DNA of 64,000 nt, taken from assembly GCA_026018925.1 (NCBI GenBank), contig JAKSZU010000005.1, forward strand, positions 88,656,886 to 88,720,885, given 5' to 3'. The first letter of the stretch is position 1; the number at the start of each line of letters is the position of its first letter. Shown here piece by piece: positions 34,901 to 46,602 of the stretch. Source of the stretch: Tupaia tana (lineage: Eukaryota; Chordata; Mammalia; Scandentia; Tupaiidae). The position numbers were made by a program, and so were the translations under genes. Below the pieces are notes generated by a model. That model saw only the letters and a program-made list of their open reading frames with translations. It was not told where the DNA came from and did no database searches.

Positions 34901-35728
34901 TGTGTCTTCTGATCATGTGTTTGATATTTACCTCTATTTTCTTAGGGCTTTTCATTGTTTTCCATCAAAGATTTTTGGATTTCAGCATATATTTTATTGG
35001 TGAAATTTAAATGATTATGTTTATATATCTACACACATATATATTGCTTGTTGCATTTTCTGAATGTTTCCTATTAGTCTATATAGTAACATAGTTTCCT
35101 TTTGAATATTAGATTTACACTTGGACTTTATAAATTTAATCATTGCTTATAGTAGAGATTTAAAGTATTTTTAGAATTATCTGTATGGCTAATTATATAA
35201 TCTGTGTAAATACAGCTTTTTTCTAATATTTTTTATAATATGTATGTCTTCCAGTATAAAGCTGCATAGGATATTCTGGCCTGGTTTTTGAGTAAAGGAG
35301 AGAAAACGTACTATCTTTCAATATAGTCTATGAAATAAGCTGTGTTATAGTGTGAGAACATTTGTTGTAGCTTTCTGCATCTTTGCATAAGTGGAAGTTC
35401 TGACAGGCCATTTTGATTTGAATAATGGTTTGAAGCACCACTGCTACTCAGTATTCAAGGCCAAAGATGCTGCAAAATACCAGTCAGACCTCAACTGAGT
35501 CAGCCCGGGAGCCAAGAAAAAAATAAAAATAGGATTTTTCTAGAAAATAATTTTAAAATTGTTTTACGGTAGGAACTTAATTTTATGTAATGTTTTCAAC
35601 TTTTTATACTCAAAGTAAACACCTTTATCTACATTTTCAAGTAATACAAATTGATTTTGAATCTGTGTTTCACCAGGATCCTGAAGGTATTTGGGGGAAG
35701 TTTTTGGATTATCAATGAACATAATCAA
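34901..35728. other. Unique AT-rich stretch, no gene seen
   Basis: No repeat recognised. Confidence 0.45.
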
Positions 35729-35851
35729 TATATATATACATATATATGTGTGTGTGTGTGTATATATATATGTGTGTGTGTGTGTACATATATATATATA
35801 TATATATACATACACATATATATACATATACACACACACACATATATATGT
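35729..35851. repeat. Compound AT/GT/AC array, partly self-complementary
   Basis: Alternating blocks: AT, GT, AT, GT, AT, then AC/AT. GT blocks on the left can pair with AC blocks on the right around the central AT block. Frames rich in Tyr/Ile/Val on both strands come from this array. Confidence 0.93.
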
Positions 35852-37718
35852 AATTTTATATATTCCTCCTCCATTTTGTCCTGTATATTAAGAGATTATG
35901 ATAGAACTAAAATATGTATCAATAAGAGATATATGTGAAATAAGACCTATGGTATTATTTTCATAAACCATATTACATATAGTTGTACTCAGTGAAGTAA
36001 TGCACTGTTCTACCTTTGTAGCACTCCAAGTGTTTGCAGCTTGTGTATTTTTATTCTGGATTGATGATAAATGTGGACAGATGTAATGATAAAGAGTTCT
36101 TCCCGAAATGGTCCTTGCTCACATGTAATAAGCAAGTATTGCAGACACAGAAGTAAACAAAATGAGAGTATGTTCAGGGTATATTGTGAAAAAAAATCAC
36201 AATGAACAGAACATTAATCTAGTAAGTACTTTTAAAGAAACAGAAACTAAAAAGCTTATAAATACTGAAGGGCATGCTTTGAGAAACAAAAGGAAGCAAG
36301 AAATATGAGTTGAATTTTAAAAGGTAATATACTCTACAGAATTGAGATTTCTAAGTCATTATCTCAGGAAAAATCAAGAAAGCCTTCAGCAAAAGGTATA
36401 TCTGCATTCAAAAAGGCACATAGAAACTGGAACTGAATTTCTAAAAGTTTTAACAATAAAACAAGCAAACAAAAAAGGCCATGAGAATTTTCATTTTAAA
36501 AATTAGCTAATCATCCAAATAACTGAATCTAGTATTGGTCATCCCAACCTTAAAATAGTATAACTTAAACAGGTGTTTCACAGGCTATCAGAAATGAATA
36601 CAGAACTACTGATTCATTCTGTAAGAGAACAACCAAACATATTCACCCAAATGAACAATGGATTGTGGGGAGAGAAGCAGCATATTTTATAGAAAATATT
36701 TACTTATTTCACTGGAAATAGTTCTTACTTGATTTATTCATCAGTGCTGTAGTACTTTCTCTTCCCTCTCCCTTTCTGGCTTTCTGTCTTCTTTCTGTAT
36801 GTGCCATGCCATATTGAAGTCGTTAGAGACGTCAGGCAAAACGGGGACTAGAAAATATGATGAAATGAATGGCATCTGGACTCCTCTGTGGCCTCACTTA
36901 TCACCGAATGTGGTTTGAAGACAACTGCTAATTTTCCATTTAATATAAGATTAAATAGCCACTAAATATTCTCTGAAACTCCTGGTAAATGGCAGGAAGA
37001 ATAACATCCTTTGAACATTTTTGATTTGTATTCCCTGATGGTCTTGAGAACTGCACAAGCCACTGGCACTTGGCCCTAACAGATGCCTTAACCCCCAGGG
37101 CTTTGAAGAACCTGCTAAGCTAATATGCCCTCTGTGAAAGTTAAAATAGAGAATTGACTTCCCTTCTGTTTTATTGATACCTGCATCAATTTTTTTTAAA
37201 CAGAGCACCAGTTAGATTGATGGCATAAAGATAGATAATAAATAGGTAAATAAATAATAAATAGATGACACTGTACAGCCATCTCACTTTCACTAATAAA
37301 CACACAAATCACACATAGATATCTGTTTAAATGTCAGTTCTCTTATGACTATAAAAAATGAATTATATCAGAGTTCAATTAGATTCAAATTAAAAAAAAA
37401 TATTGGATTTAAAAAGTATATTTTTCTCTAAATCACCTATACCTAACACAATATTGGGCACTTAAAATATTCAAAAACAAAACACAACAACAACAAAAAC
37501 CCATAAAATGAAAAGAAAAAAAGAGGTTTAGGTTTTAAATAATGCTGTAGTAGACGTTTTGTGAAAGGGCTCCACTAGTCCACTATTAGTCAAATAACTT
37601 CTAAACTCATTAGAAAGTGCTTAATTAGTAAATAAGCTGATCATAGACATCTTTCAGTTCTCTTTGCATAGCAGAAAATTAGTTTTACATAAATAATCAC
37701 AAGCAGCCAGATTACTAT
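35852..37718. other. Unique stretch, no gene seen
   Basis: 36750-37160 is more complex than its flanks; the minus-strand frame 36951-37208 has no domain I recognise. The rest is AT-rich. Confidence 0.4.
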
Positions 37719-37722
37719 AAGG

Positions 37723-37760
<38 letters not shown>

Positions 37761-37998
37761 CGTTTATTTCTTTTTGTTTTTACCTTTGGGCACATACACT
37801 TGTCATAGACAGATGGTGAGAGGGAAAGTGAGAAATTACCCCAAAGAGAGAATGGCCACGCCACAATCTCTTCTTCTCCATTCTCCTCCTAGGATTTTGG
37901 AAACATACAAATACGTGCCTGGCATGGTTTACAAGCCACCAGGCCTGGGATTTGAACCACAGTTGATCATATAGGAGTCCAATGCCCCTGATGGCCTC
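37723..37998 (-). mobile_element. tRNA-derived SINE, diverged, with (CT)n tail side
   Basis: A reverse copy beginning with a (CT)n run (37723-37757), then GAGAGGGAAAGTGAGAAATTA, TCTTCTTCTCCATTCTCCTCC and a head with GGATTTGAACCACAG. Confidence 0.83.
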
Positions 37999-38665
37999 TA
38001 AAGTTCTCTTTTATTACCTCTTTCTGTGACAGGAGAAGCAATTTTAACATATTCATCTAATCATTACTTCCATGTCTAGACCTGTATGTACTTACATAAA
38101 TTAATAAGTATCATAAACTAATGTGCAGAGAATATTATTAAGCGCAAAAACACATGAGAGCACCAAACTGAAATAGAGAAAAGTGTTTTTTGAGAATTTT
38201 ATTAAATAAAACAACTTTGAGTAAATAAAGATGCTTTAATTGTTATATTCAAAGGTGGCTGAAGTAATTGCTATCCGTATGTGAGTTTAAAATAAATGTA
38301 CCAATTTATGGCCAAAAATTTCTGATGGGAATTTAAATAAAGATAATTCAATAAAGCCTTTCCTTCCAATATACAATAACATTTTAATGAGATTGGGAGC
38401 TTAAAGAAAATGAGGTATGCACAGCATTGATAAAAAAAACATGAAATAATGTATTAGATTATATTTCACTTAAATTTTTAAAAGCAGACTTAATTTAGGA
38501 GTTGTTCAGTGTCGTCGGCACTGAGGTGCATTCATTTACAGACATGAATCACACAAAGATTTTGAGATTATGACTGAAAGGAGAGATCCAGTTTCAATAA
38601 CATTTCATAATTATCAGAATTTAGATATTTAAATCTATGATACTAATTCACTAAAGGATAAAGAA
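37999..38665. other. Unique AT-rich stretch, no gene seen
   Basis: Nothing recognised. Confidence 0.45.
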
Positions 38666-38667
38666 AC

Positions 38668-38930
38668 ACAGTATAAAGATGTAAATACCAGCTATAGCAT
38701 GTATGCAAGAGGAGGGTCTGAGGAAGGACATTTAGAAGAAAAATACAGAGGCAAGTATTGATGTCACAGCGAGGTGTGGTATTGTCTGTTGAGGATGTTT
38801 TGTGGTTTTGTCAACTGAGTTGGGGAGAGATGTTCACCTGCTGAACTATCCATTTTCTAAGACAAATAATGTGATTGAATGAATAAAAGAAAATGAAATA
38901 AAAAATAAATTAATTAAAAAAATAAAATAA
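38668..38930 (+). mobile_element. L1 3' UTR fragment
   Basis: It matches the 3' UTR of the L1 at 30022-34583 block by block: AATACCAGCTATAGCATG, GAGGAAGGACATTTAGAAGAA, TATTGTCTGTTGAGGAT, TCAACTGAGTTGGGGAGAGAT and TAATGTGATTGAATG, then an A-rich tail. About 260 bp: a strongly 5'-truncated insertion of the same L1 subfamily. Confidence 0.88.
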
Positions 38931-38934
38931 CTAA

Positions 38935-40090
38935 ATCTATGATACTAGACACGGCCATAGAGGGAATTATATTAAATAAAGAAGAGTGTATCAGAGAGAA
39001 AAGCAGAGAGAGAAAGGATGTCGTGTGAAGTCTGACATCAAGGGAAGACAGAGGCGGAGTTTGTGGTAATGCTGCCACACACCGGACAATGCTTGCAGCA
39101 CCCCGATATTTAAGGATAGTGTGGATGAGAAGTAGCCCCCAAAAGACCAAGATGGGCTTAATTAAGGTTCTCTTCAGGTAGACTAAACTCAAGACAGTCT
39201 TCCTCCCATCTTTGGGCTCTAACTTCCTTTTTCCTAGATCATTTGCGTTTGAAACTTGTAAATTCTTTCTCTGACTCCTAAGATATGTTTTTTGTTTGTT
39301 TGCTTGTTTGTTGGTTGGGTTTACTTATTTATTTGTAGGAAAAGGGAAGTTTTCATAGGAAAGTGAGGATTTTTTAATAGAAAAGAAATACATCTCCATG
39401 CCTGAAAGGCGTGCCGGGGGCAGCCCCCAGAGAAGGATAGCTGTACTGGGCATGGGTTAGGTATTGCATTTATTCTAAAAGTTGGTAATGAATATGTAGC
39501 AGGAGAAGGTCTGTCATAATATGTGGCTTCTTTGTTTACATTTGCAGGTTTCTTCCTGTGCTTGCATATTTTTTTCACAGGTGAGAAATTCAATTCCCTA
39601 ATTCTGCATGCTCAGTGTGGACTTAGAAGATCTGCTCCAGTAGGAATCAGGATGTTGACCAAAACGTCTTGTTGAGTTCTTCTGTATTTATGAATAATGA
39701 TAAGAGAGAAGTTAACAACATACCCTATGTGCTTTTCTCAGGTACCAAAAAAGAAAAACAGAATCTGCCTCACCTTCCTGTCACCAGGAATTGGGTGGGA
39801 GAAAGGCATTTTAGTGGAGGGTCTGGTTATGACTCCTAATAAGTTGGGATGGATGTGGCTGATCTCCTTCTGCTATTTCTTAGGGCTGACTGCTCATTTC
39901 TACCCAACTGCCTACCATATCCTCCTGCCAAGGACTTGAAGCCCTGAAATCATGCTGGGAAACGGACTGAAGATCTTTCTTTCTATGGTTACTTCAAGCT
40001 GACAAATGTGTCCAAGAGAGAGGAATTAGGGTCTCAGACCTTGCTCTCTGTCAGTCTAGCCTCAAGATTCCAAGAGAGATTTAACTTACA
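38935..40090. other. Unassigned richer stretch, possible LTR
   Basis: 39000-40090 is less AT-rich than the surroundings and includes a GC-rich patch (CCGGGGGCAGCCCCC at 39414-39428). The minus strand of 39350-39660 reads somewhat like an LTR end. Open frames of 90 and 80 codons (39321-39593 -, 39697-39939 +) show no domain. No gene call made. Confidence 0.3.
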
Positions 40091-40179
40091 AAGTTTAAAT
40101 GAAAAATCAGACCACAGTAGCACTGCAAATTCAATATAAGGGAGATTAATTACATGAGTCCGAAATAGTGAAAACGATG

Positions 40180-40220
40180 TTTGTTTGTTTGTTTGTTTGT
40201 TTTTTGTTTTTTTTTTTTAC
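40180..40220. repeat. (TTTG)n and T-run
   Basis: A short TTTG array followed by a T run; no SINE sequence follows it. Confidence 0.85.
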
Positions 40221-40639
40221 TTTAGACTAAAACATTACTGATTTTCTTCGATGCTTTGATTTCCATATTTAAGGAATTTTGTCTTCTCTTGAACTGTTGA
40301 TAGGTTTATCTACTTACTATTTGAACTGAATCTTAACCTTTTTTTTCCTGGTTTTAAGCTTTAAGTAAATTGCTCTTAACATGTTTTGATTTCGATCTAC
40401 TAAAACCAATACATTTTTAAATTAAAGAAAGGCATTAAAAATACCTATTAATATCTGTTTAATGACTGTAGTAAGCTGTGTAGTCCCAGCGAAGTGCTAC
40501 TTTATAGTATATTCACTTTACTCATTGAGGTTTACGCCAAAAGTCAGACATACATTCATAAATATGTATACATCAGCTGTGCTTGCTATTGAAAAATTTT
40601 TAATTAATTAAATTCTTTAGTGAATCAATAAAATATGGA

Positions 40640-40892
40640 AAAAAAGGCATGGACAACAACTATACATACCATAGACAATGTGGGAGTAGGGGAGAATTGA
40701 CAGAGGGTGAGAGGTAGGAAATCAAGGGGGGGGAAGCAAAATATATAAAAAAAAAACAAGTAGAAAATTATTTGTTGATGATAACAGGTATGGTTATATC
40801 CTGACTGAGCCAATATAATATGTATACTGAATGGAAAATATCATTTTATATGCTGTATTGATGTACAGTGAATGACTATAAATAAATAAATA
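40640..40892 (+). mobile_element. L1-type 3' end, second family
   Basis: Shares an ordered set of blocks with 46375-46540 and 56570-56880: AGACAATGTGGGAG, GAGGGTGAGAGGTAGG, AAATCAAGG, AGCAAAATATA, GAAAATTATTTGTTGATGAT, GAGCCAATATA, GAATGGAAAATATC, TTTATATGCTGTA, TGATGTACAGTGAATGA and an (AAAT)n tail. The G-rich purine stretch plus variable 5' ends suggest an L1 3' UTR. Confidence 0.75.
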
Positions 40893-41455
40893 AGATCACA
40901 AGGGAGACTTTAGAAGTCTTCATATTAATTGTAGAAAGTTATAGCAACTGTATCTAGAGGAGAAAGATAGGGTTTGATATCATGGTAACACAAAAATGTA
41001 ACAAGCTTATTAAGAGCTTGAAACAATGGTGGCCCAAAGCTTATAACTACGGTAATCATTATAAGATACAATGTTTTTAAGAAGCTTCTTGCCAATCTTA
41101 CAAGTAAGTGATGGTTTTAAGGACCTTGGAAGCATCCCTTTGAAAGACAAGGCATTATCAAGAAGATAGTGCGCCTTTGTCTGGTCTCTGGGAGGATAGG
41201 AATCCAACGTCTGTGGGTACCTTTTTTGGAACTGTAAACTGTATCCTGTAACGAATGCATGGGAAAGTTTACGTTCCTCTTGAGTAAAGTCAGTTAACAA
41301 ACACAGGGGCCCTATGACTCAAGCCAACTCAAAACTCTGAAACCCTTTCTTTTATATAACCTCAAACAAAGTCATCATTGTGTGGCTAACTTTTTCCAAT
41401 TCAATTTTTAAATTTTAGACAAAAACTCACTATCATGATATTCCTGATTCAGCTC
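40893..41455. other. Unassigned stretch with a 97-codon minus-strand frame
   Basis: 41010-41300 (-) is open for 96 codons but matches no family I know. There is no polyadenylation or splice context to support a gene; it may be a remnant of an old element. Confidence 0.3.
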
Positions 41456-41639
41456 CTAGCCGGCAAGTGGCATGGTGGTTAAAGGCGCTGGAGTCCCACA
41501 TGGCCGACCACGGTTCAAGTCTCGGACCTGGTGGCTTGCTTTCTCACTTCCTCTATCTCTCTCTGTCTCTCTCTGATCAAACTGGAAAATGATAACAATA
41601 ATAAATAAAGTTAAATAAAATAATTTAAAAAAAAAAAAG
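41456..41639 (+). mobile_element. tRNA-derived SINE, short type (family B)
   Basis: A well-kept copy: GCAAGTGGCATGGTGGTTAA, GGCGCTGGAGTCCCACATGG, B box GGTTCAAGTCT, CTTGCTTTCTCACTTCC, GATCAAACTG and an A-rich tail. The A-box side resembles tRNA-Leu/Ser more than the long type does. Confidence 0.9.
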
Positions 41640-42420
41640 AGATAAAGATCATTATAAGAAAAGTTCAAAAAACTGAGAGTCCTATACATTGAATATTTTA
41701 CTTAAATGGATCTTGGGATCAATAAAACAGATTCTAGAGACAGACAGGGAACTGAAATTAATCTTTTACTAACACTACGTAATTATGCATTTTTACAGAA
41801 TTAAAACTGAAGTGTAATTAGGATTTACAACTTGTTAGAAGTCACGTAATTTATAAAGTAAAATATACAATTTTCTGCAGACTAATAATGCAGTTTCTCC
41901 ACTTTTAAAATAATGATCCATATAATACAATGCAAACTATTTTTTTCTATGGGGAATAGTTTGTCATTGAAAAAATAAAGTAGGACAAGCAAATAAAAAT
42001 TTTGAAAAATTAATTTCTGTATTAACAATATAATAAGACTAAATTGGAAAATATCAGGAACTAGTATTTAAGATATATTTAAATAGTAGACTTATATAGA
42101 AGCAAATAAGCAACTTATTTATAGAATTCTTTAAGCTTGTGGATATTTTACAAAAATAACACAGTTAATGTGTTCAAAAATCAATTATTTTGTGAAACAT
42201 AAGTTTTATGTAGATATGCCTGTTTATAATCAAAGAAAATTTAATTAAAAAAATTTTTTTGCACAAGGTGAGCCTGAACAAGAGGAATCATTTGGTACAC
42301 ATATTTAGCAAAAGACAAAATGGCACATTATTGAAAATCCATCATGTGTTTTTACTATTAGCACTTGAGGAATAAATATATATGGAATACAATGAACATA
42401 CGATGTGAATTTTATTTTTT
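41640..42420. other. Unique AT-rich stretch, no gene seen
   Basis: Nothing recognised. Confidence 0.5.
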
Positions 42421-42434
42421 TAAATAAATGCCTA

Positions 42435-42697
42435 GGGGACCAGCAGTTAGTGTAATGGCTATGTCGCTGGACTACCACGTAGTCGACCGCGGTTCGCGTC
42501 CCGTACCTGGTGGCTTAAAACTCACGCCGGGCGCGTGTGCGTGTGTGCCCAAGATCCTGAGAGGAGAATGGAGGAGAAGGGATTGCGGCATGGCCATCCC
42601 CTCTGGGGGGTGATTTCTCACTTTCTATCTCCCTGTCTCTCTCTCTCTGTCTGGCGAATGCACGCACCCTATAGCAAAAACCTCTTAAATAAATAAA
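42435..42697 (+). mobile_element. tRNA-derived SINE, long type, C58 subfamily
   Basis: A full-length forward copy; B box GGTTCGCGTCC and CTTAAAACTCACGCC. TSD AAATAAATGCCTA at 42422-42434 and about 42699-42711, partly shared with the tail. Confidence 0.93.
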
Positions 42698-42781
42698 TAA
42701 ATAAATGCCTAACACTTAAAGACAAAATTAATTCATTCTTTTATGAATGAAATGCATTATTTTTAAATATATTTCAAAGCT

Positions 42782-42992
42782 AAGCCTCTGTGGCACAACT
42801 GGTAGAGTTCTAGATTGAGTTGTGGAAAGCTATTATTCCAACCTTGGTACAAGTACTTGGCCAAGTCAAAAACACACTGGGTAAGTGCACACTTGGCCAG
42901 GGGAGAAAGGAGATTGCAGCTTGACTGATCCCTGTAAGCACGCCTCTCTCTCTCTCTCTCTTATGCACTCTATCAATGAAAAAAGAAAAAGT
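42782..42992 (+). mobile_element. SINE of another tRNA-like family (family D)
   Basis: Head TCTGTGGCACAACTGGTAGAG, CCAACCTTGGTACAAGT, AAAACACACTGGGTAAGTG, GGGGAGAAAGGAGATTGCAG, a CT run, then TATGCACTCTATCAATGAAA. It aligns in order with the minus-strand element at 45805-46052, supporting a separate family. Confidence 0.7.
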
Positions 42993-43716
42993 TAATATAT
43001 AAAAAGATTTCATGGAGTGTATTAATCTTATTATTTGAAAAGTTGTAAGAATTTAAAATAAATTGAATATTTTGAAGCTAGATAGCTATTATATCGTTGA
43101 CTACTAGGTGAGTCTTACATTATATACACTAACCATTTTGTTGAAGCGTTATTACTTTTAAATTATAACCAAATTCAAACACAATATATTCTTAAAAGTC
43201 TGTAGGTACTCTAACAGAAAAACAATGCTCATATTTATATGGCAGAGTTCAGTTTTTGCTTTTGACATTGATAGGTTTTGTGATCATAGTCTCTCTGGGC
43301 TGAAAGTTGTTCATTAATGAGATGGATTGGAAGAGACCACTTCAAGTCATTAATACCTTTCATCTCCAACATTCTATGAACAATTTAGATATAATTGGAT
43401 TTTAGATGTGCTTGAATGTGCTTAGAGAACTTCAAAGAAACATCAATTTTGATCTTTTTTAACATTATCAACAAGTCAGTTCCTAAATAATTGTTCTTAA
43501 AACTATTCAAATTATAAGAGCTTAGAAAAAAATGGAAGTTTGTAAGTATTTCTAAACCACTTTGTTACAATGAGGAATATTGTTAAATAAATTCTCAATT
43601 ATTGTTGTCCAGAGAGGCACAACGGTGAGAAAGACATGAAGTTACCATCAGGTAAAAGAAATAGAAAACTTAATTCATATGGATTTAGTACATGTGATAC
43701 ATTTAATATAATTACT
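42993..43716. other. Unique AT-rich stretch, no gene seen
   Basis: Nothing recognised. Confidence 0.45.
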
Positions 43717-43721
43717 AGCTT

Positions 43722-43734
<13 letters not shown>

Positions 43735-43753
<19 letters not shown>

Positions 43754-43996
43754 TTTTTTTTTTGGAGAGGTTTTTGCTACAGGACGCGTGCACTCGCCAG
43801 AAAGACAGAGAGACAGAAAGTGAGAAATCACCCCCCAGAGGAGATGGCCATGCCGCAATCCCTTCTCCTCCATTCTCCTCTTGGGTTCATGGGCATGCAC
43901 GCACACACGCCCGGCATGAGTTTAAGTCCAGGACTCGAACTGCAGTTGACTATGTGGGAGTCCAGCGACATAGCCATTACGCTAACTGCTAGTCCC
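43735..43996 (-). mobile_element. tRNA-derived SINE, long type, A58 subfamily
   Basis: A reverse copy after a T run of about 25. Minus-strand B box AGTTCGAGTCC. A deletion has removed the bases between the B box region and the TTAAACTCATGCC block. Confidence 0.92.
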
Positions 43997-44447
43997 AAGC
44001 TTTTATATTTTTCAATAACTGAACATGTCCAGATATGTAGTTTAAATATTAGTGTGACTGAATGTTTTGTATTTTTATCAATGAACACAGAGAAACAAAA
44101 AGCAATTTTTTCTTTATGTTTGTGGACTATGAATTCCATTTTACCAAATCACATATTTGTAACCTATAATCCCTCACCAAATCTTATTGTAAAGTGTTAT
44201 AAAGAGAAATAAGTAATAATTATAAACTATTATGTTTTCTTAAGTGTTTAAAAAGGGAAAACATTAATGTTTTTATAGTTTAAGTAGAAACAAATATGAG
44301 TATCAGAAATGGAAATCAAATTAAATATCATCTGTAATACCAACACCAACACAGATTTATACATGCACACTCATTTAACTACCATTGGAATTGGAAGAGT
44401 TTAGCTCTATGGCAATTAATAAACACTTTATTATAATCAAAGTGTGG
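43997..44447. other. Unique AT-rich stretch, no gene seen
   Basis: Nothing recognised. Confidence 0.5.
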
Positions 44448-44695
44448 TTTTTTTTTTAGAGGTTTTTGCTATAGGGCGTGTGTGCTCGCCAGACAGACAG
44501 AGAGATAGAAAGTGAGAAATTACCCCCCGGGGGGATGGCCATGCCACAATGCCTTCTCCTCCATTCTCCTCTCGGGATCTTTGGCATGCACGCCCATGTG
44601 TTCGGCATGAGTTTTAAGCTACCGGGTCCGGGACGCCAACGGCGGTAGACTACGTGGGAGTCCAGCGACATAACCATTACGCTAACTGCTGGTCC
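44448..44695 (-). mobile_element. tRNA-derived SINE, long type, C58 subfamily
   Basis: A reverse copy; minus-strand B box GTTGGCGTCCC region followed by CTTAAAACTCATGCC. TATAATCAAAGT / TATAATTGAAGT on either side may be the TSD. Confidence 0.92.
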
Positions 44696-45599
44696 CTATA
44701 ATTGAAGTTTTTAAAACTAGTAAAAGTCATCACGAACATGGTTTACTAGAATATTTTTTAAAACTATAGTAACATTCATAGAGAACCATTAAGCTTTCTC
44801 AATGTTTTCTGAAATATACACAATGACCATTTCTTTAAATTATAAAATGTCACTACCAAAAACAAAAAACAAAAAAAAAAGGTCATAGCAATGAGAATAC
44901 TACGGAAGATAATGAAATAGTTTGGGAATGATTCATTCTGCTCCATTATTTATAGTAATCTAGGTTCAACGTTGCATTAAAAGCACACATTAGACATTAA
45001 ATTTCCAGCTTTATTGAATTTTGACAAATTTAATTAAAAAGACTTATTGAGCCTTACACATTTTTGCAATTACTGAGAAATTAGAACCTTCATATTTTTT
45101 AAATTTTATGATGCAAATTGGAAAATTGCTAATCCTGAAAATACGTTTCCTCTACGCTTCATGTATTTATAGATTTAAACATCATGGATAAATATTACAG
45201 TGATTCTGCATGAACACTTTGTCTCTCATCTCCCTTTATCCTTTAGTTTATTTAGAGAAAATGATTAAATTATCCATATCTTCTCTCTATTTCAAATTGA
45301 TTATGCCATTACTCAAAATGATGTGGTTCTCTCCAAATCTGAAGTACAGAAAGAATATGGACAACTAGGCAGCCTTTTTGTGAGAGATCCTTGTTGAGTC
45401 TAGCTATGGACTTAAATTCTGATAGCTCTCACTAAATAGCAAAGAAGTTTATGCTATTAGAATGAGTGCAAATCAAGAACAATTTTCTTCTTGCACTTCT
45501 CCATGAGACAAGTAAAACCATCATTGTATGAGACCATATCCCTAATTTAATATCTAAAAAAATAGTTTACTTAAAAAATAATTAAAAAAAATTTTTGGG
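44696..45599. other. Unique AT-rich stretch, no gene seen
   Basis: Nothing recognised. Confidence 0.45.
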
Positions 45600-45600
45600 G

Positions 45601-45788
45601 GGGACCAGTAAGTGGTGTGGTGGTTAAGGTGCTGGACACTCTCACATTGCTGACCATAGTTCGCGTCCCTGACCTGGTGGCTTGCTTTCTCTCTTCCTCT
45701 CTCTATTTCTCTCCCTCTGTTTGTGTGTGTTTGTGTCTCCCTCTCTGGTCAAATTAAAATAAATGAATGAATAAATAAAATAAAAATA
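45601..45788 (+). mobile_element. tRNA-derived SINE, short type (family B)
   Basis: GGGACCAGTAAGTGGTGTGG, B box AGTTCGCGTCC, GGTGGCTTGCTTTCTC, a CT and GT stretch, GGTCAAATTAAAATAAATG tail. Confidence 0.88.
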
Positions 45789-45804
45789 TGCTTCTTTATT
45801 ATTA

Positions 45805-46052
45805 TTTTTTTAATTAGTGATAGAGCATGTGTATGCACATGAGTGAGAGAGAGGGAAAGAGAGAAACACACTTTCTAGGATCTGTTCATGCCATGATCCC
45901 CTTCCTGCAATCCACCAGCCAGATCCTAAGCACATACACTTATACTTATACACTTATACTAAGTGTGTTTCAGGGGGACTGGGATTTGAACCAAGGTTGC
46001 CATATGTGTTCTAGCTGCTACTGAACACATTACTGCTGCACCATGGAGCCAG
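45805..46052 (-). mobile_element. SINE of family D, reverse strand
   Basis: Minus-strand order: GGGCTGGCTCCATGGTGCAG, GGCAACCTTGGTTCAAATCCC, AAACACACTTAGTATAAGTG, GGGGATCATGGCATGAACAG, CTCTCTCTCACTCATG, ATGCTCTATCACTAATTAAA. The B box GGTTCAAATCC is well kept. Confidence 0.75.
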
Positions 46053-46372
46053 CCCAATAATAATGTCTTATTCCTCTTAAGATCACACTGAAGAAAACAA
46101 GAATAAATACCCAAGTCTATTATTAATGAGTAGCAAAGCTACCATTATAGTTTCTAACTACTTGCCATAAATTCGCCTGACATCTTATGTGCAAACTTTA
46201 AAGATAGTCAGACTTTAATCATAATAGAGTTTTTTTTCTTTCATTAAAATCAACATACAAAAATATTAAATATTTATTGAGTTTATCATAAGTATTTCTG
46301 AATAATTACTTGCCTTAACTCCACATGATATAGAAAAAGTGGTCTTTAATATCAATATATTATACTAAAAAA
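46053..46372. other. Unique AT-rich stretch
   Basis: Nothing recognised. Confidence 0.45.
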
Positions 46373-46374
46373 AA

Positions 46375-46542
46375 GACGCAAACTATATAAGAAATAAGAC
46401 ATGAAAAATTATATGTCGATGATAGCACTCATGGTGATATCCTTGATTGAGCCAATATACAGTGTGTTCTGATGGAAAATCTCATTTTGTAGATTGTAAT
46501 GATGTACAGTGAATGAATGCAAATTATTAAATTTAATAAAAA
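46375..46542 (+). mobile_element. L1-type 3' end, second family, shorter copy
   Basis: Same blocks as the 3' two-thirds of 40640-40892, including GAAAAATTATATGTCGATGAT, GATTGAGCCAATATACAGTG and GATGTACAGTGAATGAATG. It starts further 3' than the other two copies. Confidence 0.75.
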
Positions 46543-46602
46543 ATCATATACTAATTTTGTTTTTTTATTATTATAGTACTTAAATAAATAAAGCACTTTT
46601 TT

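Noticed and set aside
41010..41300. 96-codon minus-strand frame as a gene or pseudogene
   Set aside because: No recognised domain, no neighbouring exon signals; this length arises by chance in 64 kb.
42950..42962. CRISPR-like or satellite repeats
   Set aside because: Repeated blocks across the window are dispersed SINE copies with TSDs, not spaced direct repeats.
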